Positions 32,305 through 40,238 of a stretch of DNA of 51,180 nucleotides are shown here, in pieces (positions within the stretch are counted from its first letter, which is position 1; each line of letters starts with the position of its first letter). Under the pieces are notes generated by a model. It ran no database searches and was not told where the DNA came from. It saw only the letters and a list, made by a program, of their open reading frames with translations. The translations under genes were made by a program, and so were the position numbers. Origin of the DNA: Wenjunlia vitaminophila DSM 41686 (GTDB lineage: Bacteria; Actinomycetota; Actinomycetes; Streptomycetales; Streptomycetaceae); assembly GCF_000380165.1 (NCBI RefSeq), contig NZ_KB904674.1:237-51416 (forward strand), written 5' to 3'.

Positions 32305-34452
32305 TCAGGAACTCGTGAGGACGACGAGTTGCTGTGTCGCCCGGGTCATCGCGACATAGCGGTCGACCGATCCCTGGACGCCGTTGCCGAACCCTTCCGG
32401 GTCGACGAGCACGACCAGGTCGAACTCGAGCCCCTTGGACAGCTCCGGGGTCAGCGACCGGACGCGGGGTGTCGCCCGGAACACGGGATCGCCGATGACA
32501 CAGGCGGTCCCGTCCGCGTGTGCGGCGAGCCAGGTGTCGAGGACCGAGCTCAGGTCGGAGGCGGGTCCGTGCACGACGGGGACGCCGCTGACGCGGACGG
32601 AGGCCGGCACGTTGGCGTCCGGGAGCACGGCCCGGATCACCGGCTCCGCCTCCGCCATGACCTCTTCGGGCGTCCGGTAGTTGATGTTCAGCGAGGCCAG
32701 GTTGATCCGGTCGAACCCGACCCGCTGGAGCCGTTCCTGCCACGACTCGGTGAAACCGTGCCTGGCCTGGGCGCGGTCCCCGACGATGGTGAAGCTCCTG
32801 GAGGGGCACCGGAGCAGCAGCATCTGCCACTCCGCGTCGGTGAGTTCCTGGGCCTCGTCCACGACGACGTGCGCGAACGGGCTGGCGAGCAGGTCCGGTT
32901 CCACGCCGGGCAGTGCGGACTCGTCGACCAGGGCGTCCCGCAGGTCCTGTCCGCGCAGCATGGTCACCGCGCCCTCACCGTCGTGGTCGGCCTCGATCAG
33001 GGCGTCGATGACTCCGGCCCTGCGCTCGCGTTCGGCGGCGACAGCGGCGTTGTGCCGCCGCCTGCGACGGGACGCCTCCGGATCGCCGAGCCGCTGCCGT
33101 GCCGCGTCCAGGAGCGGCAGGTCGGACACCGTCCACGCCTGGGCGTCCCCGCGCTGCAACGTCCGCACCTCGTCGGGGCTGAGCCAGGGGGCGCACATCC
33201 GCAGGTAGGCGGGTACCGACCACAGGTCTCCCACGAGGTCAGCCGCCTCGAGCAGCGGCCATGCGCGGTTGAAGGCCCTGAGCAGCTCCCTGTCCCGCCC
33301 GAGCGACCTGCGGAGGAGTTCGGCCGGGACGTCGCCTTCGTGCTTGTCCACCAGGAGCGTGAGCAGCTCCTCCCAGACCTGGTAGCGCGCGTCGTTGTGC
33401 GGGGTGCCGGGTTCCGCCGCCGCGAACGCCACGGCCCAGTCGTCGGCGCCCAGCCAGACGTCGGACCAGTGGGTCGTGACCGTCATGCCCTCGGCGGGCG
33501 GCTCCTCGTAGAGCCTGACGGCCTTCTCGATCGCCTTCACCATGTCCGCGGACGACTTCAGGCGGGCCACGTCCGGGTCGGCCTCGACCCCCGCCGTGGC
33601 CCCCTCGGCGACGAGGTCCCGCAGGGTGCAGGTCTGCACGCCCTCCTCTCCGAGGCTGGGCAGGACGTCGGAGACGTAGGCCAGGTACGGCCGGTGCGGG
33701 CCGACGAACAGCACGCCGCCCCGGCGGTGCCCGAGGCGCGGGTCGGAGTACAGGAGGTAGGCGGAGCGGTGCAGGGCGACGACGGTCTTCCCCGTACCCG
33801 GACCGCCGTCCACGACCAGGGCGCCGCGGGAACCCGCGCGGATGACGGCGTCCTGGTCGGCCTGGATGGTGCCGAGCACGTCGCGCATCCGTGCCGACCT
33901 GTTGCCGCCCAGACTCGCGATGAAGGCGGACTGGTCGTCGAGGGCGGCGTGCCCGGTGAACCCGTCCGGGGTGAACACCTCGTCCCAGTAGTCGCTGATC
34001 CGGCCGCGGGTCCACCGGTACCTGCGGCGACTCGCCAGGCCCATCGGGTTGGCGTGGGTGGCCCCGAAGAACGGCTCGGCCGCGGGTGAACGCCAGTCGA
34101 GCAGCAGCCGGCGCCCCGCGGAGTCGGTGAGTCCGAGCCGTCCGACGTACACCGGCTCGGAGCTGCCCGCGCTGACCATGTGTCCGAGGCACAGGTCCAC
34201 ACCGAAGCGACGCAGTGCGCGCAGGCGAGCGGACAGCCGGTGGATCTCGATGTCCCGGTCCATGGCCTGCCGGCCGACACCGCCGGGCGCCCTGCGCTCG
34301 GCGTCGAGCCGGTCGGACAGCTCGGCGGTCGCCTGCTCGATGCTCTCCGCGATGGCCGCGAAGTGCCGCTCGTCGCCCGCGATCAGCGCCGGGTCGGCCT
34401 TGGGGGAGAGGTGGTCGGGGAGGTCAAACACGCTGGTGTGCAGCGAGTTCAC
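32305..34452 (-). CDS. helR: HelR, RNA polymerase-recycling motor ATPase
   Basis: 715 residues. GTG at 34452 preceded by GGAG at 7 bases. A HelD-family SF1-like ATPase: N-terminal coiled-coil-like region (about 20-75), then LLDWRSPAAEPFF, Walker A GGPGTGKTVV near 217, AYLLYSDPRLGHR, the split helicase body, Walker B VVVDEAQEL near 531, GDRAQARHGF, NINYRTPEE and C-terminal VAMTRATQQLVVL. HelR dislodges RNA polymerase from DNA and frees it from bound rifampicin, giving rifamycin tolerance. The call rests on the family pattern plus the rifamycin-associated element 162 bp upstream. Its own terminator suggests a single-gene unit. Confidence 0.9.
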   Translation of the reverse strand: MNSLHTSVFDLPDHLSPKADPALIAGDERHFAAIAESIEQATAELSDRLDAERRAPGGVGRQAMDRDIEIHRLSARLRALRRFGVDLCLGHMVSAGSSEPVYVGRLGLTDSAGRRLLLDWRSPAAEPFFGATHANPMGLASRRRYRWTRGRISDYWDEVFTPDGFTGHAALDDQSAFIASLGGNRSARMRDVLGTIQADQDAVIRAGSRGALVVDGGPGTGKTVVALHRSAYLLYSDPRLGHRRGGVLFVGPHRPYLAYVSDVLPSLGEEGVQTCTLRDLVAEGATAGVEADPDVARLKSSADMVKAIEKAVRLYEEPPAEGMTVTTHWSDVWLGADDWAVAFAAAEPGTPHNDARYQVWEELLTLLVDKHEGDVPAELLRRSLGRDRELLRAFNRAWPLLEAADLVGDLWSVPAYLRMCAPWLSPDEVRTLQRGDAQAWTVSDLPLLDAARQRLGDPEASRRRRRHNAAVAAERERRAGVIDALIEADHDGEGAVTMLRGQDLRDALVDESALPGVEPDLLASPFAHVVVDEAQELTDAEWQMLLLRCPSRSFTIVGDRAQARHGFTESWQERLQRVGFDRINLASLNINYRTPEEVMAEAEPVIRAVLPDANVPASVRVSGVPVVHGPASDLSSVLDTWLAAHADGTACVIGDPVFRATPRVRSLTPELSKGLEFDLVVLVDPEGFGNGVQGSVDRYVAMTRATQQLVVLTSS

Positions 34453-35103
34453 GTGATGGCTCCGTTCTGGGGTCGCTCGCGACCGTGGCGCGCAGCAAGG
34501 CGTCGGGACCAGTGTGACGAACCCGGCGACCATGACGGGCGACGCTCCGCCCGTCCCGGCCCCGTGCCCGTTCGCCGTTCCCGGCCTCGGCCCGCGATTC
34601 TGCGGCACCCCGGGGGCCTTGCCGCAAGCCCCCCGGTGCGCTGTACGTTGAGAATGGCAAGGAGTGGGTGATCTCCCAGCTCTTCCTCGTCGTCCGCCGT
34701 GACCGGACGACCTCCCCGGGAAACGGCGCGGTGCCGCGCGCGGCGACACGTTCGGCCAGGAGGGACTTCCACGCGGGCGTGCGGACGAAGCCGTGGACGA
34801 GAGCTCCCCGTACCGTTCCCCGGCGAACTCCAGCCCCTCCCGGTCGTGGAGCACCGGCCCGAGCGGCCCGCGGACCTCGACCGAGTCGCCCGCCGGCTCC
34901 GCGGGGCGCTCGGCGGCCCCGCGGCGGGGCGACGACGGCACTGTCCGAAGTGGTGTGCCATGTCGGACACAGGACTGACCGTGGGTGGAGCCGGACTCGA
35001 GAGGCCGCGGCGATCAGGCCTTTTGGCCTCCTTCGACGCCGTTCTGGCGGTAGGACCGGTGGGAACGCCAGGAACCCGGCCTCGACGACGTCCTTGGAGT
35101 CCC
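34453..35103. other. 651-bp divergent region between helR and the monooxygenase
   Basis: Contains the helR leader of about 160 nt and the rifamycin-associated element. From 34670 to 35060 reading frames stay open on both strands, as expected at this GC content, but I find no ribosome site plus recognisable protein, so I call no gene. A degenerate remnant cannot be excluded. Confidence 0.5.
34614..34632 (-). promoter_or_regulatory. Rifamycin-associated element (RAE) upstream of helR
   Basis: The minus strand reads GGGGCTTGCGGCAAGGCCC, the 19-bp inverted repeat known from promoters of rifamycin-inducible resistance genes in actinomycetes (sequence recalled from the literature, not searched). 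In this window it lies 162 bp before the helR start, so helR is probably induced by rifamycins. Confidence 0.85.
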
Positions 35104-36516
35104 ATGAGCACCAACACGCAGCCTCGTACCCACGCGGTGGTCCTCGGCGGGGGCCTGGCCGGGATGCTGGCCGCCTCCGTGCTCACCGGGCACGTCGACA
35201 AGGTCACGGTGGTGGAACGCGACCGCCTGCCGGACGGCCCCGAGCCCCGCAAGGGCGTGCCGCAGGCCCGGCACGTGCACATGCTGTGGTCGGGCGGGGC
35301 GAGGGCGATCGAGGCGCTGGTGCCCGGGACCATCGACCGCCTCACCGCCGCCGGGGCCAGGCGGCACGGAGTCCCCGACGGACTGGTCGCGCTGTCGCCC
35401 GACGGCTGGTGGATTCGGCAGCGGCCGGAGATGCAGTTCCTGCTCGCGGCCAGCCGCGACCTGCTGGACTGGGTGATCAGGGAGCAGGTGTGCGCCCTGC
35501 CGGGGATCGACCTCATGGACGGCACCGCGGTGGAGGGACTGCTCGGGGACGCCACCCGGGTCACCGGGGTGGAGGTCCGCGACCAGGAGACCGGTGGGAG
35601 CTCGACGCTCGAGGCCGACCTGGTGGTGGACGCCACCGGTCGGTCCTCCCGCATCCGTCCGTGGCTCGACGGCCTCGGTCTGCCGCCGGTGCCCGTGGAG
35701 ACGGTGGACTGCGGGCTGGCCTACGCCACGCGGATCTTCCGCGCGCTGGAGGGCGTCACCGACTTCCCCGTGGTCAACGTGCAGGCGTTCCCCGAACCGA
35801 CCCGCCCGGGGCGCGGCGCGGTGCTGGTGCCCATCGAGAAGGGGAAGTGGATCGTCACGGTCGCCGGTACCCGAGGGGCCCACCCGACCGACCGGGACGA
35901 CGACTTCGAGGCCTACGCGCGCAGCACGCGGCACCCGGTGATCGCCGACCTCATCGCCCGGGCCGAGCCGCTGACCTCGGTGCGGATGACCCACAGCACC
36001 GTCAACCGCAGGCTGTTCTTCGAGCGGCTGCCCACCTGGCCGGCCGGTCTGCTGGTGATCGGCGACGCGGTGGCCACCTACAACCCCGCTTACGGGCACG
36101 GCATGTCGGTCGCCGCGTACCACGCGACCTGCCTCGGTGACGGCCTCGCCAAGCACGGACTCGCCCCCCAGGCCACCCGGCGCATCCAGCGGTCCGTCAC
36201 CCGGGCCGTCAACGACGCCTGGGCGATGGCGACCACCCAGGACATCCTGTACCCCGAGGCGGAGGGCCGACCTCCGAACGCCGCCACCCGGATGCTCCAG
36301 CGGTACATGGAGCGGATGTCCAAGGCCGCCACCTGCCGTCCCACCGCGATGCGCGCCATGCTGGACGCCCTCTCGCTGTCCGCGCCCACCGCGAAGCTGC
36401 TCGCGCCCAGGGTGGCCGCGATCACCCTGCTCGGGCCGAACCGTCCGCCGCTGGCCGATCCGCCGCTGACCGAGTCCGAGCGCGCCCTCATCCCCGCCGC
36501 TGACGGCAAGGGATGA
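35104..36516 (+). CDS. FAD-dependent monooxygenase
   Basis: 470 residues; ATG at 35104 after TTGGAG. An N-terminal Rossmann dinucleotide motif, VVLGGGLAGMLAASVL, is followed by the family run PRKGVPQARHVHML, then DLVVDATGRSSRIRPW and the FAD-phosphate motif LVIGDAVATYNPAYGHGMSVAAY. It belongs to the PheA/UbiH-like flavin hydroxylase group common in actinomycetes. Although helR is the divergent neighbour, the sequence does not open like rifampin monooxygenase Rox, so I do not call it that. A TetR gene 95 bp downstream on the same strand probably controls it. Substrate unknown. Confidence 0.85.
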   Translation: MSTNTQPRTHAVVLGGGLAGMLAASVLTGHVDKVTVVERDRLPDGPEPRKGVPQARHVHMLWSGGARAIEALVPGTIDRLTAAGARRHGVPDGLVALSPDGWWIRQRPEMQFLLAASRDLLDWVIREQVCALPGIDLMDGTAVEGLLGDATRVTGVEVRDQETGGSSTLEADLVVDATGRSSRIRPWLDGLGLPPVPVETVDCGLAYATRIFRALEGVTDFPVVNVQAFPEPTRPGRGAVLVPIEKGKWIVTVAGTRGAHPTDRDDDFEAYARSTRHPVIADLIARAEPLTSVRMTHSTVNRRLFFERLPTWPAGLLVIGDAVATYNPAYGHGMSVAAYHATCLGDGLAKHGLAPQATRRIQRSVTRAVNDAWAMATTQDILYPEAEGRPPNAATRMLQRYMERMSKAATCRPTAMRAMLDALSLSAPTAKLLAPRVAAITLLGPNRPPLADPPLTESERALIPAADGKG

Positions 36517-36520
36517 CCGC

Positions 36521-36536
36521 GCCGCCGGGTGGCGGC
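36521..36536 (+). terminator. Hairpin after the monooxygenase
   Basis: GCCGCC-gggt-GGCGGC followed by TCCCTCT, five bases past the stop. Confidence 0.55.
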
Positions 36537-36610
36537 TCCCTCTGACGCGCCGGGTGACGGGGCGGGCGGAATTCCCGTCGCCCGTCGGCCGTTGCGTACC
36601 CTTCGTGGCC

Positions 36611-37276
36611 ATGAGTGCTGGGACGAACGGTCCGCTGGGCCTGCGCGAGCGCAAGAAGAGGCAGATGCACCGGGCGATCTCGGACGCCGCGATCAGCCTG
36701 TTCCTGGAGCGGGGCTTCGACGGGGTGTCGGTGGCGGAGGTGGCCGACGCGGTGCAGATCTCCAAGCCGACCCTGTTCCGGTACTTCCCGACCAAGGAGG
36801 ACCTGGTGCTGCACCGGTTCGCCGACCACGAGACGGAGGCGGGCTGGGTGGTGGCCGAGCGGCCCCCGGGGGAGTCGCCGCTGGGGGCGTTGCACGCCCA
36901 CTTCCGTACCGGTCTGGACCGGCGGGACCCGGTGACCGGGCTGAACGACGATCCGGAGGTGCTGGCCTTCCACCGCCTGGTGTACGGGACGCCGAGCCTG
37001 GTGGCGAGGCTCTTCGCCTACCTGGGGCGCTCGGAGGAGGCGTTGGCGGGGGCGCTCACGGAGGCGGTCGCGGGCGGGGTGGAGCCATGTGTCGGTCGCA
37101 CGGGCGCGCGGCTGGCCGCGGCGCAGGTCCTGGCGGTGCAGCGGGTGCTGGCGCAGGAGAACTGGCGACGGATCGCCGGCGGGGAGTCGGCGGACGCCGT
37201 CCACCCGGACGCGGTGGCGGCGGCCGACATCGCGTACGCGCAACTGCGGAACGGCGCCGGCGGCCTGTTCGCATGA
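36611..37276 (+). CDS. TetR-family regulator
   Basis: 221 residues; ATG at 36611. There is no ribosome site, but TACCCT (a good -10) ends 8 bases upstream, so the message looks leaderless. The N-terminal HTH is clear (AISLFLERGFDGVSVAEVADAVQISKPTLFRYFPTKEDL, about 21-60 in the chain). The C-terminal ligand domain is generic. It sits between the monooxygenase and the HelD-like gene; AT-rich direct repeats begin right after its stop codon. Likely targets are one or both neighbours. Confidence 0.9.
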   Translation: MSAGTNGPLGLRERKKRQMHRAISDAAISLFLERGFDGVSVAEVADAVQISKPTLFRYFPTKEDLVLHRFADHETEAGWVVAERPPGESPLGALHAHFRTGLDRRDPVTGLNDDPEVLAFHRLVYGTPSLVARLFAYLGRSEEALAGALTEAVAGGVEPCVGRTGARLAAAQVLAVQRVLAQENWRRIAGGESADAVHPDAVAAADIAYAQLRNGAGGLFA

Positions 37277-37311
37277 CGTTACTCAGTTAAATTCGTTACT
37301 TGGTTACGATA
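37277..37311 (+). promoter_or_regulatory. HelD-like gene promoter with two direct repeats
   Basis: CGTTACTCAGTTA (37277-37289) and CGTTACTTGGTTA (37294-37306) are 11/13 identical with a 17-bp period, filling the 45-bp gap after the TetR gene. TACGAT (37305-37310) is a good -10, which puts transcription start a few bases before the ATG at 37322. The repeats are the likely binding site of a regulator, TetR being the first candidate. Confidence 0.6.
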
Positions 37312-37321
37312 TCTTGGGGGC

Positions 37322-39367
37322 ATGAGGACACCTGATGAGGAGCTCGCCGAGGAGCGGGACTTCCACGAGGCGTGTCGCGCGGCGATGACCGGGATGGTGC
37401 GTGGCGCCGCGGAGCGCGTGATCACCGGAGAGGACGTCTCCGCCTCCGGGGCCGACGCCGAGGTCCTCGGCCGCCACCTGCGCAGCCGGGCGAAGGAGCT
37501 CGGGGAGCTGCCACGAACCCCGCTGTTCTTCGGCCGGCTCGACTTCGCCGACACCGCGGGGGCCGGGGAACACCGCGGCCAGAGCTACCACCTCGGCCGC
37601 CGCAGGATCAGCACCGACCCGTCCGCCCCTCCCCTCGTGGTGGACTGGCGGGCACCCGTCAGTCGGGCGTTCTACCAGGCGAGCGACCGGGACCCCCAGG
37701 GCGTCGCGGTCCGCAGGCGGTTCGGCTGGGCCCCCGGGAGCACGGGTGCCTCCGAGGACCTCACCAGCCTCGAGGACGAACACCTCGGTGCCGGCCGCGC
37801 ACACGGCGGGAGCACCGTCGTGGCCGACGAGATCGGAAGGCCCCGCGTCGGGCCCATGCGGGACATCGCCGCCACCATCCAGCCGGACCAGGACGACCTG
37901 GTGCGCCAGGCGCTCGGCGAGTCGGTCTGCGTGCAGGGGGCACCCGGCACCGGCAAGACCGCGGTGGGGCTGCACCGTGCCGCGTACCTGCTGTACACCC
38001 ACCCACAGCGCATCCAGCGCGGCGGGCTGCTCGTCCTCGGCCCGAACCGCGCGTTCCTGAGGTACATCTCCCAGGTCCTGCCCTCCCTCGGCGAGGTCGG
38101 CGTCCGGCAGTCCACCCTGGACGAGGAGATAGCCCGCGTCCCGGTGCGGGCGCAGGACGAGGAAGCCGCCGCGGTGGTCAAGCACGACGCCCGGATGGCC
38201 GCGGTGCTGCGACGCGCCCTGTTCGGCAGGATCGCCCCGCCCGCCGCCCCCGTCGTCGTGCCCGACGGGTCGTACCGCTGGCGGATCAGCGTCGCGGACC
38301 TGGAACGGGTCGTCAACGAGGTGCGTGCCGAGGAGCCCCCCTACGCGGTGGGGCGGGAGCGGGTGCGCAACCGCATCGTGGCGCTGCTCCAACGGCAGGC
38401 GGAACGCCGCGCCGGCCCCCCGAGCAACGAGTGGCTGCGCCGGATGGGACGGGCCAGGGCGGTCTCGGGTTGCGTGGACCAGGTGTGGCCCAAGGCCAAC
38501 CCGGAGGAGGTCGTCGCGTCGCTCCTCGCCGACCCCGACGCCCTGGCCGCGGCGGCGCAGGGGGTGCTGGACCCCGACGAGCAGCGGGCCGTGCTCTGGC
38601 GCAGACCGCCGCGCTCCTTCCGGAGCGCCCGCTGGTCCCCGGCCGACCTGGTGCTCCTCGACGAGGTCGCCGGTCTCGTGGAGCGTCCCCCGGGCTACGG
38701 GCACGTGGTGGTGGACGAGGCCCAGGACCTCTCCCCGATGCAGTGCCGGGCCGTCGCCCGCCGGGCGGAGTTCGGCTCGGTCACGGTCCTCGGCGACCTG
38801 GCGCAGGGCACCACCCCGTGGGCGGCCCGGGACTGGGCCGAGCACCTGGCGCACCTCGGCAAGCCGGACGCCTCGGTGACCCCGCTGACCATGGGTTTCC
38901 GGGTCCCTGCGGCGATCGTGGAGCTCGCCAACCGACTCGCCGGGGAGCTCGACGTCCGGGTCCCTCCCGCACGTTCGCTGCGCCGTGACGGGGAGTTGGC
39001 GGTGCGGCAGGTCGCCGACCTGCCCTCGGCGACGGTCCGTGCGGTCCTGGCGGCCCTGGCGCACGAGGGGTCGGTGGGGGTGATCGCCGACGGGTCCGCG
39101 GTGGCGGGCCTCCGGGCGGCGTTGGCGGCGGCCGGGGTGGACACCGCCGACGTGGACGCCCAGGACGCCGCGGCACCGCGGGTCACGGTGCTGCCCGCGG
39201 GTGCGGCCAAGGGCCTGGAGTACGACCACGTGATCGTGGTGGAGCCGGCGGCCATCGTCGCCGCGGAGGCCAGGGGGATGAACCGCCTGTACGTGGTGCT
39301 GACCAGGGCCGTGTCCCGCCTCGACGTCCTGCACCACCGGCCGTTGCCCGCCGCGCTGACGGGCTGA
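37322..39367 (+). CDS. HelD-like RNA polymerase-associated ATPase
   Basis: 681 residues; ATG at 37322 with GGGGG immediately before it and little room for a leader. HelD architecture: N-terminal helices (about 5-60), VDWRAPVSRAFYQ, Walker A GAPGTGKTAVGLHRAAYLLY near 205-225, GPNRAFLRYISQVLPSLGE, Walker B VVVDEAQDLSPMQ near 463, GDLAQGT and a C-terminal domain with KGLEYDHVIVVEP...YVVLTRAVSRL. It is shorter and clearly different from HelR at 32305, so this is a second class of HelD in the same 7 kb. HelD removes stalled or unproductive RNA polymerase from DNA using ATP. No RAE is seen upstream; instead there are direct repeats. Confidence 0.9.
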   Translation: MRTPDEELAEERDFHEACRAAMTGMVRGAAERVITGEDVSASGADAEVLGRHLRSRAKELGELPRTPLFFGRLDFADTAGAGEHRGQSYHLGRRRISTDPSAPPLVVDWRAPVSRAFYQASDRDPQGVAVRRRFGWAPGSTGASEDLTSLEDEHLGAGRAHGGSTVVADEIGRPRVGPMRDIAATIQPDQDDLVRQALGESVCVQGAPGTGKTAVGLHRAAYLLYTHPQRIQRGGLLVLGPNRAFLRYISQVLPSLGEVGVRQSTLDEEIARVPVRAQDEEAAAVVKHDARMAAVLRRALFGRIAPPAAPVVVPDGSYRWRISVADLERVVNEVRAEEPPYAVGRERVRNRIVALLQRQAERRAGPPSNEWLRRMGRARAVSGCVDQVWPKANPEEVVASLLADPDALAAAAQGVLDPDEQRAVLWRRPPRSFRSARWSPADLVLLDEVAGLVERPPGYGHVVVDEAQDLSPMQCRAVARRAEFGSVTVLGDLAQGTTPWAARDWAEHLAHLGKPDASVTPLTMGFRVPAAIVELANRLAGELDVRVPPARSLRRDGELAVRQVADLPSATVRAVLAALAHEGSVGVIADGSAVAGLRAALAAAGVDTADVDAQDAAAPRVTVLPAGAAKGLEYDHVIVVEPAAIVAAEARGMNRLYVVLTRAVSRLDVLHHRPLPAALTG

Positions 39368-39373
39368 ACGCGG

Positions 39374-39414
39374 CCCTCCGCCCCGGCCGGGGATTCTCAG
39401 GCCGTGGCGGAGGG
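39374..39414. terminator. Hairpin spanning the end of the tetR gene
   Basis: CCCTCCGCC (39374-39382) pairs with GGCGGAGGG (39406-39414); the loop contains the palindrome CCCCGGCCGGGG and the stop codon of the opposing gene. Confidence 0.45.
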
Positions 39415-40134
39415 GGGCACCGCCGCCGGTGCGGCCGGGTCCGGCGGGGGTGGCGGGTGCCCGCTCGGCGCGACGTCGGGGGCCACCAGGCTGCGGATCA
39501 CCGGGCCGGCCAGCCGCAGGACGTCCTCCAGGTCGGCTCCGGCCAGGTCCGGGGTGCGCAGGAGGTACCGGTGGGTGGCGATCCCGACCATCATGGCGCT
39601 GGCCATCGCGGCGCGCAGCCGCGCGTCCTGCGCCCGAATCGTTTCCGCGACCGGTCCGATGGCCTGCTCGGTGACGTGGCGGTTGAGCAACTCCGCGGCC
39701 TCGTCACTGGTCATGCTGGTACGCAGCAGCACCGCCATGGGGCTGTCCGGGTCGGCGGCCCAGCTCGCCATCATCCCGCGCAGGTAGTTGTCCACGGTGC
39801 GCACCGGGTCGGGCGTGGTCAGCTCAGCGATGGGAATGGTCCAGTGCACGGCTTCCCGGAACAGCTCCTGCTTGGTCCCGAAGTACTGGATGACCGACGA
39901 CTTGTCGACACCGGCGTCGGCGGCGATGGCGCGGATGGTGGCCCGGTCGTAACCGACCTGGGCGAACCTGCGGCGGGCGGCCTGGAGGATGCGCCGGCGG
40001 GTCCGTTCCCCCTTGCGCTCCGGGCGGGGTGCCCCGGGGTTCGCGCCGTGCGCGGGGGCTGGGGCCGCCGGGAGCGGTGGGTCCCCGGGGACGTCCGGGG
40101 AAACCGGGGGTGCTGCGTCAGGTGCGCCGGTCAA
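39397..40134 (-). CDS. TetR-family regulator of the adjacent efflux pump
   Basis: 245 residues if the TTG at 40134 is used; AGAGGAGA lies 6-7 bases before it and TACCAT (a likely -10) further up. A start at 40212 is possible but would include the promoter. A Pro/Ala-rich N-terminus precedes the HTH: RRRFAQVGYDRATIRAIAADAGVDKSSVIQYFGTKQELF. The C-terminus ends in a Pro-rich tail. It lies 104 bp downstream of the MFS gene on the same strand and is the natural candidate to repress it. Confidence 0.88.
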   Translation of the reverse strand: MTGAPDAAPPVSPDVPGDPPLPAAPAPAHGANPGAPRPERKGERTRRRILQAARRRFAQVGYDRATIRAIAADAGVDKSSVIQYFGTKQELFREAVHWTIPIAELTTPDPVRTVDNYLRGMMASWAADPDSPMAVLLRTSMTSDEAAELLNRHVTEQAIGPVAETIRAQDARLRAAMASAMMVGIATHRYLLRTPDLAGADLEDVLRLAGPVIRSLVAPDVAPSGHPPPPPDPAAPAAVPPSATA

Positions 40135-40238
40135 CGTCGGTCTCCTCTCCCCAACGGGCTTCGATGGTACAAACACCCCAGAAAACGGAGGGAACGGCTG
40201 GCCGGGTGACACGGTCAGCCGCTCCCCCCGGGTGGCGG

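Noticed and set aside
34699-35103. Extension of the monooxygenase gene upstream to 34699
   Set aside because: The added 135 residues are Arg/Pro-rich with no domain, and a ribosome site stands before the ATG at 35104.
35104-36516. Call of the flavin monooxygenase as rifampin monooxygenase Rox
   Set aside because: Tempting because helR and the rifamycin element are next door, but the N-terminal sequence and the PRKGVPQARHVHML run fit a different flavin hydroxylase group.
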